DNA from: Microbacterium sp. TPD7012
GTDB taxonomy: Bacteria > Actinomycetota > Actinomycetes > Actinomycetales > Microbacteriaceae
Assembly: GCF_003075395.1 (NCBI RefSeq)
Contig: NZ_QDFV01000001.1
Location: 467,328-531,327 of the forward strand
Direction of reading: 5' to 3'
Length of the DNA: 64,000 bases
In this document: positions 42,457 to 51,488 of the stretch, piece after piece
Layout of the letters: every line of letters begins with the position of its first letter
Numbering within the stretch: position 1 is the first letter of the stretch
Program-made: the position numbers and the translations under genes
Notes under the pieces: generated by a model
Database searches by the model: none
The model's input: only the letters and a program-made list of their open reading frames with translations
Told to the model about the DNA's origin: nothing

Positions 42457-42486
42457 AGCCTAGGGCCTGCGGGCGGGGGCTGTCCA
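42457..42486 (-). promoter_or_regulatory. promoter of the leader-RIO kinase unit
   Basis: Minus-strand -35 TGGACA (42481-42486), an 18-nt spacer and -10 TAGGCT (42457-42462). Transcription would start near 42450, about 45 nt before the leader ATG. Confidence 0.45.
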
Positions 42487-42512
42487 GACCGCGTGTTCCC
42501 CCGGACGCGGAG

Positions 42513-42542
42513 ACGCACCCACCCGATCACGGATGGGTGCGT
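42513..42542 (-). terminator. terminator of the lipoprotein hydrolase gene
   Basis: ACGCACCCA and TGGGTGCGT form a perfect 9-bp stem with further CCG/CGG pairing inside. It lies 18 nt after the stop at 42560. Confidence 0.6.
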
Positions 42543-42559
42543 CTGGCGACGGCGATGCG

Positions 42560-44035
42560 TCAGGGTGCCGGGATGTCGTACTCGCAGGTGGTGGTCTCCG
42601 TCTTCCCCGTCCGCAGGAACTCGGTCACCGCGGCCGCGCCGCACGCCGACGCGTTACCGGTGCTTCCGTGGACGTCGTCCTCCATGGTGAGGATGGAGCC
42701 GCCGATCGCACCCTGCATGTCGGGCGCGAGGGACTCCGGCGTCACCAGCTCGTCCGTGTGGGCGGCGAGCAGCAGGGGGCGTCCGGTGTCCTCGAGCGCG
42801 ACGGGGTCCGGCGACAGGTCGGCCGGCCAGTCCACGCAGAATCCGTAGTAGTAGGCCTGCGTCGCCGTCCACGTCTGGGGGAAGTCGGCGCGGAGCTTCG
42901 AGATGCTCTTCCACGCCGATGCCGCAGACTGCTCGGTGGTCGAGTCGTTGCACAGATACGCGGCTTCGGTGCCGCTGGCGACGATGTCGGTGCCGGGCTC
43001 GACGTCGGCGAGCGTGCCGAGCGCGGCATCCATCTGCACGATCTGCGTCAGCATGATCGGCCAGGTCGCCTTGACCCCGAACACCGCGTCCGACAGGGCG
43101 GCGGCGCCGAGGGTGCCGCCGAAGCCGTCGTCCTCCGGCACGGTCACCTGTTTGCCCAGCATGGTGTCCGAGAGCTCCGTCAGCGAGGTCTTCACCTCGT
43201 CGGGAGTCGTCCCGAGCGTCACCCCCTCGGGGCTCGCCGCGACGAACTCGGCGAATGCCTGCAGGGCCGGTTCGCCGAGCTCGGCGACGCCGGGCTGGAT
43301 CGCGGCCAGATCGATGTCGGGCGGCGCGATGGAGTCGAGCACGATCTCATCGATGCTCTCCGGGAAGAGCGAGCGGTAGACCGCGCCCAGGTAGGTGCCC
43401 CACGAGTAGCCGAGATAGTCGACCTTCTTCAGGCCGAGCGCGACGCGGATCGCGTCCATGTCACGCGCGGTGGTCGCCGCGTTCATCGAGGCGATGTACT
43501 CCTCGTTCTCCGAGATGCAGGCGGCTCGGTCCTTCGTCTGGGCGTCGATCGCGGCCGTCATCGCCTCCTCCGTCGGCTCGAAGCCGGTCAGGGTGGCGGC
43601 CTGCTCGAGGCAGTCGAGCGGGGTGCTCGCGCCGGTCCCGCGCGGATCGAATCCGACCAGGTCGTGGTCGGTGGCGAGGTCGGCGAGATTCGCCGTGCCG
43701 AGGAAGGGCAGCGAGCGGCCGCCGGCCCCGGGCCCGCCCGGGTTCATCAGGACCGTCTCGGCATTCTCGGTGCTCTCGGTCGCGGAGAGCTTCGACAGCG
43801 CGATCTCGGTCATGCCGGCCTCGGGGTCGGAGTAGTCGAGGGGGACCTTCAGCGTGGCGCACTCGAGGCCGGGCTCGATGGTCACGGCGGGATCGTCGGG
43901 AGAGCACTCGCTCCAGGTCACCGGCTTCGGCTTCCAGTCGGGCTCGGCGGTGTCGGTGCCGCCCGCCGTGCACGCGGTCAGCGCGAGCAGCGCGACCGTC
44001 ACGGCGGCCGTCGTCAAGAGGGCAGGGGTCTTCAT
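42560..44035 (-). CDS. secreted lipoprotein alpha/beta hydrolase, tripeptidyl aminopeptidase (SlpD/TAP) type
   Basis: A 491-residue exported hydrolase. The signal peptide ends in the lipobox LTAC (Cys22), so it is anchored outside the membrane. The alpha/beta hydrolase core has the oxyanion motif NPGGPGAGG, DPRGTGAS, the nucleophile elbow GYSWGTYLG, and the C-terminal TAP-like domain with the His in EDDVHGSTGNASAC. In Streptomyces related enzymes remove N-terminal tripeptides from secreted proteins. A putative AAAGG site precedes the ATG. It is divergent from an MFS exporter gene 193 nt away; that spacer has no distinctive feature other than weak promoters. Confidence 0.87.
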   Translation of the reverse strand: MKTPALLTTAAVTVALLALTACTAGGTDTAEPDWKPKPVTWSECSPDDPAVTIEPGLECATLKVPLDYSDPEAGMTEIALSKLSATESTENAETVLMNPGGPGAGGRSLPFLGTANLADLATDHDLVGFDPRGTGASTPLDCLEQAATLTGFEPTEEAMTAAIDAQTKDRAACISENEEYIASMNAATTARDMDAIRVALGLKKVDYLGYSWGTYLGAVYRSLFPESIDEIVLDSIAPPDIDLAAIQPGVAELGEPALQAFAEFVAASPEGVTLGTTPDEVKTSLTELSDTMLGKQVTVPEDDGFGGTLGAAALSDAVFGVKATWPIMLTQIVQMDAALGTLADVEPGTDIVASGTEAAYLCNDSTTEQSAASAWKSISKLRADFPQTWTATQAYYYGFCVDWPADLSPDPVALEDTGRPLLLAAHTDELVTPESLAPDMQGAIGGSILTMEDDVHGSTGNASACGAAAVTEFLRTGKTETTTCEYDIPAP

Positions 44036-44228
44036 CAGAGCCTTTCACAGGAGTCATCGGTTGGTCTGGCGTCGCCACGCTAACGATCGCGACGTCCGCA
44101 CCGCGTCCTCCCGCGGGCCCGCGCCTGTCCACCCGCGGGACGATCTTGCGCTCGCGCGCCGGACGAATGGTCGGATGCCGTGGACGACCGGTCGGGCGTC
44201 GACCCGCGGAACCTGAGAGCGTGGAACC

Positions 44229-45422
44229 ATGACCACGACAGCGCCGATCCCGACGACCGCATCCCCTTCTCGAGCAGGGCGGATGCCGTACGGCGGCCTC
44301 ATCGTCGTGATGCTGATGAGCTTCCTGCTGGTGACGGCGGAGTTCCTCCCCAACGGCGTGCTCACCGAGATGGCGGCGTCGCTGGGCGTCACCCCGGGAC
44401 AGGCGGGGCAGACCGTCACGGTCACCGCGCTCGTCGGCCTGGTGGTGGCACCGACGATCGGCCTGATCTTCCCCCGCCTCGATCGCCGATCGCTGCTCGT
44501 GTGGATGGCGCTCGCCGCGGCCGTGTCGAACCTCATCGTCGCGATCTCGCCGAACCTCATCATCGTGCTGCTCGCCCGGTTCCTGCTCGGGGCGGCGATC
44601 AGCGCGTTCTGGTCGATGTCCATCACGGTCGCCGCGCGCATCGCCGGACCCGAGCGCCTCGGCCGTGCGGTCATGTTCACGGCCGCGGGGACCTCGCTCG
44701 CCACGGTCGCCGGCGTGCCGATCGGCGTCATGCTCAGCGAGCTCATCGACTGGCGCATGGTCTTCGCCCTGGCGGGCGTCGTCACCGGACTCCTCGCGAT
44801 CGCGCTGCGGACGCTCCTGCCCTCGGTGCCGGCGGCGCAGGCATCCAGCATCCGTCTCCTGGTCGACACGGTGCGTCGTCCGGGCATCAGCCTCGGCATG
44901 ATCGGACACGTGCTGATCGTTCTCGGCCACTTCCTCGCGTACACCTACGTGCGCCTCGCGCTGGAGCGCATCCCGGATGTCGACGCCTCCACCATCGTGG
45001 TGCTGCTCGCCCTGTTCGGTGCGGGCGGCCTGATCGGCAACCTCGTGATCGGCCTCGTGATCGACCGCTCCTTCGCCTTCTTCGCCGTGTTCGCCCCCGT
45101 CGTGATCGCCGTGGCGGTGGCCTCGATGATCCTGCTCTCGGGCACCGTGCTCGGGATCGGCATCGTCGTGTTCGTCTGGGGCCTGTTCTTCGCCTCCTGG
45201 CTCATCGTCGTGAACACCTGGGTCGGTCACCGGATGCCGGACCGCCTCGAGGCGGGCGGCAGCCTGGTCGTCGTCGGGTTCCAGGGCGCCATCATGATCG
45301 CGGCGGGCGTGGGCGGATTCCTCGTCGACACCATGAGCATCGAGCTCGTGTACGCGGTCGGGGCGGCGATCCTGCTCGTCGGAGCCGTGCTCTTCGGCGC
45401 CTCCAACCGCATCAAGGCCTGA
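44229..45422 (+). CDS. MFS transporter, DHA1 family exporter
   Basis: A 397-residue, twelve-helix major facilitator of the sugar-efflux/drug-efflux (AraJ/SotB-like) group. It shows TAEFLPNGVLTEMAASLGVT in the first helix-loop, a typical mark of this group, and FLLGAAISAFWSM in helix 4. It carries no extra domains. The substrate may be a sugar or a toxic compound; nothing nearby decides. It is convergent with an AraC-type regulator across a repeat-rich 225-nt spacer. Confidence 0.82.
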   Translation: MTTTAPIPTTASPSRAGRMPYGGLIVVMLMSFLLVTAEFLPNGVLTEMAASLGVTPGQAGQTVTVTALVGLVVAPTIGLIFPRLDRRSLLVWMALAAAVSNLIVAISPNLIIVLLARFLLGAAISAFWSMSITVAARIAGPERLGRAVMFTAAGTSLATVAGVPIGVMLSELIDWRMVFALAGVVTGLLAIALRTLLPSVPAAQASSIRLLVDTVRRPGISLGMIGHVLIVLGHFLAYTYVRLALERIPDVDASTIVVLLALFGAGGLIGNLVIGLVIDRSFAFFAVFAPVVIAVAVASMILLSGTVLGIGIVVFVWGLFFASWLIVVNTWVGHRMPDRLEAGGSLVVVGFQGAIMIAAGVGGFLVDTMSIELVYAVGAAILLVGAVLFGASNRIKA

Positions 45423-45449
45423 GCGGGATCGCGGCACGCCCGACCGGCC

Positions 45450-45487
45450 GCGGCGGGCCCGGCCGATAGCGGCGGGCCCGGCCGACA
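45450..45487. repeat. two tandem 19-bp repeats
   Basis: GCGGCGGGCCCGGCCGATA (45450-45468) is followed directly by the same unit with C for T (45469-45487). Each contains nested GGGCCC and GGCC palindromes. Confidence 0.85.
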
Positions 45488-45585
45488 GCGCACAGCTTCG
45501 GAGATCGCGGCCGGCACCCCGCGGCTTCGGAGCCTCCCGCGGCGTGTCGCGCGCGGAACTCCGAAGTCGTGCCCGCAATCGATGC

Positions 45586-45634
45586 GGATGCCGGATGCCG
45601 GATGCCGGATGCCGGATGCCGGATGCCGGATGCC
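45586..45634. repeat. seven tandem copies of GGATGCC
   Basis: A perfect 49-nt array of the heptamer GGATGCC, 14 nt before the stop codon of the convergent AraC regulator and 163 nt after the MFS stop. A 7-bp unit makes it prone to slippage. The same heptamer is very common in coding regions all over the window. Confidence 0.95.
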
Positions 45635-45647
45635 GGCCGGCCGGGGG

Positions 45648-46565
45648 CTACGCGGGGACGGGCGCGCGGTGGGCCATGCGCCAGGATGACGGTGTCATGC
45701 CGGTGCGGCGGCGGAACGCGCGGCTGAAGCCCTCGTCCGAGGCGTAGCCGAGCTCCCGCGAGATCTCGGAGACGGCTCGCCCGGCGTCGAGCATCCGCTT
45801 CGCCGCGTCGACGCGCACCTCGGTGACGTAATCGGCGGGGGAGCGGCCGACGGCGGTGCGGAAGCGCTCGGCGAACGTCGATCGCGACATCGCGCTGACC
45901 CCGGCGAGGCGCTCGACGGTCCAGTCGCGACCGGGCTCCTCGTGGATCGCCTCGACGACACGGTCGAGGAAGGGATCGTTCGACAGCGAGGGCCAGCCCT
46001 GCGGTGCGCAGCCGTTCGCCGCCCAGGCGCGGATGAGGGAGAGCAGCACGGTCGTCGCCATCATGCGGCAGATCAGCGGATCGCCCTGGCGCACGGGGCA
46101 CGCGTCCGGGTCGACGAGGCCCATGTTCTCGGCCAGAGCGGCGGCCGCGGGCTCGAGGGCGTCGAAACCCGTCACGGTGATGAACTCGGGCAGCACAGCG
46201 CGCAGCTGCGACGCGGCATCCGCGAGTTCGAGGTCGACGACCATGAGGCTCGCGGCATCTTCGGCCTCGAGCGCGAACGGCGATCCGCCCAGCATCAGGA
46301 AGGCGTCGCCGGCGACGAGCCGATCACGGGTGCCCTGCGGGTCGATCGTGAGACGGCGCGAACCGGGATCGACGTCGAGACGGCATCCGTCTCCCAGCGG
46401 CGGATGCCCGTGCACGCTGCCCTCGGCGATGTAGACGAGGGTGATCACGTCGTGGGGGATCGGCAGCAGCGCCCCCGTGGGAAGGGAGGTGCGCCGAGCC
46501 ACGCCGACGCGCAGATCGACGGTGCCGAGCACCTGCGAGAGTGCGTCCGCATCCACTGTCACCAT
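45648..46565 (-). CDS. AraC-family regulator with cupin-type sensor (AraC_binding/cupin_6)
   Basis: A 305-residue regulator. Residues about 1-185 form a cupin-like ligand domain (RTSLPTGALLPIPHD, VAGDAFLMLGGSPFALE). Residues about 200-300 contain the two helix-turn-helix motifs of AraC proteins (WTVERLAGVSAMSRSTFAER and VSEISRELGYASDEGFSRAF, ending GMTPSSWR). The ATG at 46565 is used; GAAGG is close to it and the next codon, GTG, may be the real start. The target is unknown; the convergent MFS exporter and the divergent DUF3817 gene are candidates. Confidence 0.82.
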   Translation of the reverse strand: MVTVDADALSQVLGTVDLRVGVARRTSLPTGALLPIPHDVITLVYIAEGSVHGHPPLGDGCRLDVDPGSRRLTIDPQGTRDRLVAGDAFLMLGGSPFALEAEDAASLMVVDLELADAASQLRAVLPEFITVTGFDALEPAAAALAENMGLVDPDACPVRQGDPLICRMMATTVLLSLIRAWAANGCAPQGWPSLSNDPFLDRVVEAIHEEPGRDWTVERLAGVSAMSRSTFAERFRTAVGRSPADYVTEVRVDAAKRMLDAGRAVSEISRELGYASDEGFSRAFRRRTGMTPSSWRMAHRAPVPA

Positions 46566-46643
46566 GCCTTCGGCAACGCCCGTGCGCGATCGGGTATTCC
46601 GCTGCGCCCGGATACGCTGGGAGGACGCCACCCGAGGAGTCCC

Positions 46644-47105
46644 GTGTTCCGCACCCCCGACCGCCTGTTCCGAGTCCTCGCGATCGCGGAGGCGATCACC
46701 TGGACGATCCTGATCGCCGCGATCATCGCCCGTGCGGTCGGCGCACCCGGCGTGGTGGTGACGGTCGGCGGAGGCATCCACGGCTTCGTGTTCCTCGCCT
46801 ACGCGGCCACTGCGGTGCTCGTCGCGCTCAACCAGCGCTGGCACCTCGGGGTCGGCGTGCTGGCGGTCGTCAGCGCTATCGTGCCCTATGCCACCATCCC
46901 CACCGAGATCTGGCTGCACCGCACGGGCCGGCTCGACGGTGCCTGGCGCCTCGATGCGACCGACGATCCCCGTGACCGCCGCTGGTACGACCGGCTGATG
47001 CGCTGGTTCCTGCGTCGGCCCCTGGTGCTGGTGCTCCTGCTCGCGGTCGGGATCGTCGCGCTCTACGTGATCCTGCTGCTGGTCGGTCCTCCCGGCGGCA
47101 AGTGA
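46644..47105 (+). CDS. DUF3817-family membrane protein
   Basis: A 153-residue protein with three to four membrane helices. The N-terminal segment FRVLAIAEAITWTILIAAII and the HGFVFLAYA helix are characteristic of the DUF3817 domain found in many actinobacteria; its function is unknown. The C-terminal part (WYDRLMRWFLRRPLVLVLLL) adds a further helix after a basic loop. The start is GTG, with GAGGAG 4 nt upstream. Divergent from the AraC regulator. Confidence 0.8.
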   Translation: MFRTPDRLFRVLAIAEAITWTILIAAIIARAVGAPGVVVTVGGGIHGFVFLAYAATAVLVALNQRWHLGVGVLAVVSAIVPYATIPTEIWLHRTGRLDGAWRLDATDDPRDRRWYDRLMRWFLRRPLVLVLLLAVGIVALYVILLLVGPPGGK

Positions 47106-47129
47106 GGTCTCGCGCTCGCCGGCAGCCGA

Positions 47130-47807
47130 TCAGGGGGTGACGACCACCGCGTTGGCCTCGTTCACGAGGTCCATGGTCGCCTCGGCGCCGATGCCGCCGG
47201 TGCAGTCGACGATCACGTACAGGCCGACGCCCGTGGTCGTGAACGCGCGAGCGGCCATCGTCCAGGTGCGGTCGCCGTCGGTGCCGACGACCTGGCGGGT
47301 CTCGACGCCGCCCGCGCCGCCGACGAGGTAGCTGAACTCGCCGGTCGTCGCCACCGCGGTGATGTCGGCGGTCGCGGTCTGCAGGAGAACGCCGAGGATC
47401 GCGTCGGACGAGGCGCTGTCGTCACCGGCGACCACGGCCACATCGGAGGTGCGACCCTGCCAGAACTGCGCGGTGCACGTGTCATCGACCGTGCCGTACG
47501 TCCAGCCGCCGTTGCCGTCGTCGGGCGTGACCGTCTTCCAGGCGTCGTCTGTCAGGAAGCCGTCGCCCCATTCGATGTAGGCGCTGCTCGAGAGCTCCTG
47601 GCCCTCGGCGAAGGTCAGCGTCGATCCGCCCGACGGCTCCTCGGCGGGCTCGTCGGTCGCCTCGGGACCGCTCGAGGGGGCGCTCTCGGACGGACCGGTC
47701 GTCGGGATCTGCGCGAAGAGGCATCCGCTGAGCGGAAGCGCCGCCGTCACGACCATCGCCGCGGCGGCCAGACGGAGGAGCGGTGAGAGCTGCGAGGTGC
47801 GCGTCAT
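47130..47807 (-). CDS. hypothetical secreted lipoprotein
   Basis: A 225-residue exported protein with a signal peptide and the lipobox LSGC (Cys29), followed by a Ser/Pro/Glu-rich linker to about residue 65 and a compact C-terminal domain. Two Cys (DDTCTAQFWQ and VIVDCTGG) could form a disulfide. I do not recognise the domain. The ATG at 47807 is preceded by TAGGCT at 7 nt with no ribosome site, so it is probably transcribed leaderless from its own promoter rather than from the sulfur operon upstream. Confidence 0.65.
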   Translation of the reverse strand: MTRTSQLSPLLRLAAAAMVVTAALPLSGCLFAQIPTTGPSESAPSSGPEATDEPAEEPSGGSTLTFAEGQELSSSAYIEWGDGFLTDDAWKTVTPDDGNGGWTYGTVDDTCTAQFWQGRTSDVAVVAGDDSASSDAILGVLLQTATADITAVATTGEFSYLVGGAGGVETRQVVGTDGDRTWTMAARAFTTTGVGLYVIVDCTGGIGAEATMDLVNEANAVVVTP

Positions 47808-47814
47808 GGCGGTC

Positions 47815-47820
47815 AGCCTA
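47815..47820 (-). promoter_or_regulatory. leaderless -10 box
   Basis: Minus-strand TAGGCT ends 7 nt before the lipoprotein ATG at 47807. It lies just beyond the 3' end of the sulfur operon. Confidence 0.4.
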
Positions 47821-47856
47821 GACCCGTGCCCGGCAGCGGACGATGGGCAGCCCTGC

Positions 47857-48801
47857 TCAGTGCGCGGTCGCGACGCCGATCGTGTCGTGCACGATGACCG
47901 CCGCCACGCGGGCTCCGGCCCCGGCCGCGACGATGAGCTGCTGCGGGCCGGGGGTCGCCGCATCGCCCGCCGCGTAGAGACCGGGCACATCGGTGCGTCC
48001 GGAGCGATCGGTGACCAGGTGCCCGGCCTCGTCGAGCGTCGGGACGATGCCGTCGAGGAACGACAGCTCGGTCTCCCACTCGGGCCGCACGAACCCGCCG
48101 TCCACGGCGATCGTCGCCCCGTCGGCCAGGCGGATCGCCTCGAGCCGGCCGCGGTCGCCCACGAGCTCGACGATCGGATGCCGTCGCACGGCGACGCCGG
48201 CAGCGGCGAGCTCTGCCTCCTCTGCCGTGCTCACGACATCGGCGCCGTTCGTGAAGACCGTGAGCGTCTCGGTCCAGCGGCCGATCAGGCGTGCGCGGGC
48301 GGCGAGGTCGGCGGACTCCCCGATGAGCGCGAGACGCCGCCCCTGCAGCTCCCAGGCGTCGCACGCGGCGCAGCTGAACAGGCTCATGCCGTAGAAGCCG
48401 CGGAGGTTCGGAACGTCGGGGAGCGTCTCACGGAGCCCGGTGGCGAGCAGCACCGACCGCGCCGAGACCGTCGTCTCAGGCTCGCGTCGTCCGATCTCGG
48501 CGTCGAAGCGCACCCCGTCCGCTTCGGCATCCGTCGACCGGAGCGCCGCGACGCGCACGCGCGAGCGGATCTCGACGTTCGGGTAGGCCGCGAGCTCCTC
48601 GCGGGCGATGCGACGCAGCTCGTGCGGCGGCACACCGTCGCGGGTGAGGAAGCCGTGGGAGTTCAGCGTGGCGGCGTTGCGCGGCCGGTCCGCATCGACC
48701 ACGAGCACGCGCACGAGCGAGCGGCCGAGGTTGAGGGCGGCCGAGAGGCCGGCGGGGCCGCCGCCGATGATCAGCACGTCGTACGGAGCCGTCTCAGTCA
48801 T
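47857..48801 (-). CDS. thioredoxin-reductase-like FAD-dependent oxidoreductase
   Basis: A 314-residue pyridine nucleotide-disulfide oxidoreductase. The FAD site [15 protein letters not shown] begins at residue 8, a redox-type CxxC occurs in [11 protein letters not shown], and the C-terminal FAD motif is [17 protein letters not shown]. The usual GxGxxA NADPH-binding signature in the middle is weak ([14 protein letters not shown]), so coenzyme use is uncertain; it may accept electrons from the adjacent ferredoxin, as in ferredoxin-dependent flavin thioredoxin reductases. It is the last gene of the sulfur operon and overlaps the ferredoxin gene by 8 nt. Confidence 0.8.
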   Translation of the reverse strand: MTETAPYDVLIIGGGPAGLSAALNLGRSLVRVLVVDADRPRNAATLNSHGFLTRDGVPPHELRRIAREELAAYPNVEIRSRVRVAALRSTDAEADGVRFDAEIGRREPETTVSARSVLLATGLRETLPDVPNLRGFYGMSLFSCAACDAWELQGRRLALIGESADLAARARLIGRWTETLTVFTNGADVVSTAEEAELAAAGVAVRRHPIVELVGDRGRLEAIRLADGATIAVDGGFVRPEWETELSFLDGIVPTLDEAGHLVTDRSGRTDVPGLYAAGDAATPGPQQLIVAAGAGARVAAVIVHDTIGVATAH

Positions 48802-49123
48802 GCCCACCCTCCTGTGGGGGAAGGGCGGCGACCACCGGATGGTCGAACGCGTAGACGCCGACCTTGGCGGCGCCGCCGGGCGATCCGATCTCCGAGAAGA
48901 AATCGACATTCGCCTTGTAGTAATCCTGCCACTCCTCCGGCAGGTCGTCCTCGTAGTAGATCGCCTCGACGGGGCACACGGGTTCGCATGCGCCGCAGTC
49001 GACGCACTCGTCGGGGTGGATGTAGAGCGAGCGCTCGCCCTCGTAGATGCAGTCCACCGGGCACTCGTCGATGCAGGCCCTGTCCTTGACGTCCACACAG
49101 GGCAGTGCGATCACGTAGGTCAT
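48794..49123 (-). CDS. fdxA: ferredoxin, two-cluster (FdxA type)
   Basis: A 109-residue ferredoxin with eight visible Cys in two clusters: [18 protein letters not shown] and [12 protein letters not shown]. This is the 7Fe/8Fe arrangement of actinobacterial FdxA. The C-terminal half ([20 protein letters not shown]) is the usual extension. It should carry electrons from the NADPH-ferredoxin reductase encoded immediately upstream (ATGA overlap) to the sulfite reductase in the same operon. The CxxC-type flavoprotein downstream is another possible partner. Confidence 0.92.
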   Translation of the reverse strand: MTYVIALPCVDVKDRACIDECPVDCIYEGERSLYIHPDECVDCGACEPVCPVEAIYYEDDLPEEWQDYYKANVDFFSEIGSPGGAAKVGVYAFDHPVVAALPPQEGGHD

Positions 49124-50553
49124 CGGACGTAGGCGTCGTCGCGCGACACCGCCCGTGACGACACCGCCACCTGCTCCTCGCGCGGCACGACCTTGACCCG
49201 CTCGCGGGCGTGGGTGTGCGTCTCGCCGAGGTGGCGCTCGTGCGCATCGAGGGCGAGCCAGCCGTCCCACGTCGTGTACGCCGTCTCGCGGGCGTCGAGC
49301 AGGTCGAGCACGTCGCCCGTCGTCGTGGGATCTGCGAGCAGGCCCGCCTCGGCATCCGCGACCAGGTGCGTGATCGTCTCGAGCGCATCGGACTTGGTGT
49401 GGCCGATGAGGCCGACGGGTCCGCGCTTGATCCAGCCCGTCGCGTACAGGCCCGCCTCGCCGTCGACGCGGCCCCCGGCGTTCGGCACCACGCCGCGCGC
49501 CTCGTCGAACGGGGCGTCGACCACGCGCGTGCCGTAGTAGCCCACCGCGCGGTAGACCGCCTGCACGGCGTAGTCGCGGAACTCGCCCGTGCCGGTCAGC
49601 CGCGGCACGGCATCCGTCCCGTCGGTCGCGAGACGGGTGCGCTCGAACCGGATGCCCTCGACCTCCCCGTCGCCGGTGATCTCCACGGGCGCGTGCCAGA
49701 AGTGCAGATGCAATCGGCGGGATGCCGTGCCGGCGGGCCGATCCCGCCAGCCGTTCAGCGTGCGGAGCATGACCTTGAGCTGGTTGTTCGGGGCTGCGGC
49801 CGGATCGACGCCCTCGAAGTCCTCGTCGTACAGGACGATGTCGACGTCGCGCACCTCGCCGAGCTCGCGCAGCTCGATCGGCGTGAACTTGATGTCGGCG
49901 GGGCCGCGGCGGCCGAACACGTGCACGTCGGTCACGGCCGACGACTCGAGGCCTTCGAGCACGTTGTCCGGCACCTCGGTCGTGCGCAGGTCGACTGCGT
50001 GCTTGGCGAGCACGCGCGCGACGTCGAGCGCGACGTTGCCGTTGCCGATCACGGCGACCGACGAGGCGTCGAGAGGCCAGGTGCGGGCGACGTCGGGGTG
50101 GCCGTCGAACCAGGCCACGAAGTCGGCGGCGCCGTACGAGCCGGGCAGGTCGACGCCCGGGATGCCGAGCACGGCGTCGCGGATCGCGCCGGTCGCGAGG
50201 ATCACCGCGTGGTAGCGCTCACGCAGCTCGTCGAGGGCGATGTCGCGCCCGACCTCGACGTTGCCGATGAAGCGGATCGTGCGGCGGGACGACGAGGTCG
50301 ACGCGTCGAGCATCTCGTGCAGCGAGTTCACGATCCCCTTGATGCGGGGGTGATCGGGGGCGACGCCGTACCGGATCAGCCCGTAGGGGGCGGGGAGCGA
50401 CTCGAACAGGTCGATCTCGACATCGGCGTCCGGCAGCCCGCCCGGTTCCTGAGCCCGTCGGAGGACGGCGGTGGCGAGGAGGTTGCCGGCGTAGATCCCG
50501 GCGGGACCGGCGCCGACGATCGCGACGCGCAGGGCAGGGGGGAAGGAGGTCAT
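49120..50553 (-). CDS. fprA: ferredoxin-NADP+ reductase (FprA/adrenodoxin reductase type)
   Basis: A 477-residue flavoprotein that passes electrons from NADPH to ferredoxin. It contains the FAD motif [15 protein letters not shown], the family block [18 protein letters not shown], the NADP motif [15 protein letters not shown] and [18 protein letters not shown]. Family members usually go directly from the first helix to the beta-strand before IDLFE. Here a short extra stretch (LRRAQEPGG) lies there, and the DNA under it matches the dispersed repeat in reverse orientation (50444-50466). It is co-translated with the ferredoxin gene and is the expected electron source for sulfite reduction. Confidence 0.93.
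   Translation of the reverse strand: MTSFPPALRVAIVGAGPAGIYAGNLLATAVLRRAQEPGGLPDADVEIDLFESLPAPYGLIRYGVAPDHPRIKGIVNSLHEMLDASTSSSRRTIRFIGNVEVGRDIALDELRERYHAVILATGAIRDAVLGIPGVDLPGSYGAADFVAWFDGHPDVARTWPLDASSVAVIGNGNVALDVARVLAKHAVDLRTTEVPDNVLEGLESSAVTDVHVFGRRGPADIKFTPIELRELGEVRDVDIVLYDEDFEGVDPAAAPNNQLKVMLRTLNGWRDRPAGTASRRLHLHFWHAPVEITGDGEVEGIRFERTRLATDGTDAVPRLTGTGEFRDYAVQAVYRAVGYYGTRVVDAPFDEARGVVPNAGGRVDGEAGLYATGWIKRGPVGLIGHTKSDALETITHLVADAEAGLLADPTTTGDVLDLLDARETAYTTWDGWLALDAHERHLGETHTHARERVKVVPREEQVAVSSRAVSRDDAYVR
50444..50466 (+). repeat. dispersed repeat copy inside fprA
   Basis: Contains CCTGAGCCCGTCGGAGGAC, matching the reverse complement of the CTTCGACAGGCTCAGG core with a few changes. It encodes RRAQEP in a loop near the N-terminus of the reductase. 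Confidence 0.55.
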
Positions 50554-50576
50554 GACAGAGCCTTTCGGGGGCGCGT

Positions 50577-51488
50577 TCAGCGCGAGCGAGAGAACAGGGA
50601 GGCGAGGGGAGAGCGACGAGCGGATGCCGGGTCGAGCGCGTCGACCGCCTGGATGAGGCCGGTGTCGACCGCGAGACCCGCGTCGAGGGCATCCGCCCAG
50701 TGCGGCTTGGGTCGAGGTGCGCGCGGCTCGGAGACGGACGAGGTGACGATCAGCGCCGCGTGCGGGCTCAGAGCCACCACGTCGCCGACCACGACGACGG
50801 CAGGCGACCGCACCTGACGGCTCGCGGCGAGCTGCGCGATCGAGCCGAGCGTGCCCACGGTGACGCGCTCGCGCTCGCCGTAACCGTCCTCGATGATCGC
50901 GACGGGGCAGTCGACCCCGCGAGGGCCGGAGCTGAGCACGTGCGCGGAGTGTCCGAGGGTGTTCACACCCATCAGCAGCACGACCGTGTGATCGCCCTTC
51001 GACAGGCTCAGGGGCCCGCCCTGCTCGATCTGGTCGTGGCCGCTCAGCACGGTGAAGGATGCCGCTACGCCGCGGTGGGTCAGCGGGATGCCCGCGACGG
51101 CGGGGACGGACACGGCGCTCGTGACACCGGGGACGACGTCGACGGGGATGCCGGCGGCTTCGCAGTGCTGCTGCTCCTCGCGTCCGCGGCCGAACACGAA
51201 CGGGTCGCCGCCCTTCAGGCGCACGACGCGGCGCCCCTCCGAGGCGAGCCGCACGAGCAGGTCGTTGATGCCGTCCTGCGGCACCGGATGGTGTCCGGGG
51301 AGCTTGCCGACGTCGATGACCTCGGCGGCGATCTCCACTCCTTCGGCGGCCAGCTGCTCGAGGACCGCGCGGGCGCCGAGGCGGTCGGCGACGATCACGT
51401 CGGCCTCCTGCAGCGCACGGAGGCCGCTGACGGTGAGCAGGCCGGCATCGCCGGGCCCTGCCCCCACGAGGGTGACGATCCCGGTCAT
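50577..51488 (-). CDS. cobA: uroporphyrinogen-III C-methyltransferase
   Basis: A 303-residue SUMT that makes precorrin-2 for siroheme, the cofactor of the sulfite reductase in this operon. Signatures are VTLVGAGPGDAGLLTVSG at the start, VVRLKGGDPFVFGRG and VPGVTSAVSVPAVAGIPLTHR. Two things are unusual. A short insertion GGPLSLSKGD after SGHD is encoded by a repeat copy (50995-51017), and the C-terminus carries an extra 50 residues of low conservation. The ATG at 51488 overlaps the permease stop (ATGA). Confidence 0.92.
   Translation of the reverse strand: MTGIVTLVGAGPGDAGLLTVSGLRALQEADVIVADRLGARAVLEQLAAEGVEIAAEVIDVGKLPGHHPVPQDGINDLLVRLASEGRRVVRLKGGDPFVFGRGREEQQHCEAAGIPVDVVPGVTSAVSVPAVAGIPLTHRGVAASFTVLSGHDQIEQGGPLSLSKGDHTVVLLMGVNTLGHSAHVLSSGPRGVDCPVAIIEDGYGERERVTVGTLGSIAQLAASRQVRSPAVVVVGDVVALSPHAALIVTSSVSEPRAPRPKPHWADALDAGLAVDTGLIQAVDALDPASARRSPLASLFSRSR
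50995..51017. repeat. dispersed repeat copy inside cobA
   Basis: Contains CTTCGACAGGCTCAGGGG, the most regular copy of the family. Read in the gene it gives GPLSLSKG. Confidence 0.75.

Noticed and set aside
45586..45634. GGATGCC array as a CRISPR or coding repeat
   Set aside because: Units are contiguous 7-mers without spacers, and the array lies outside both flanking genes.
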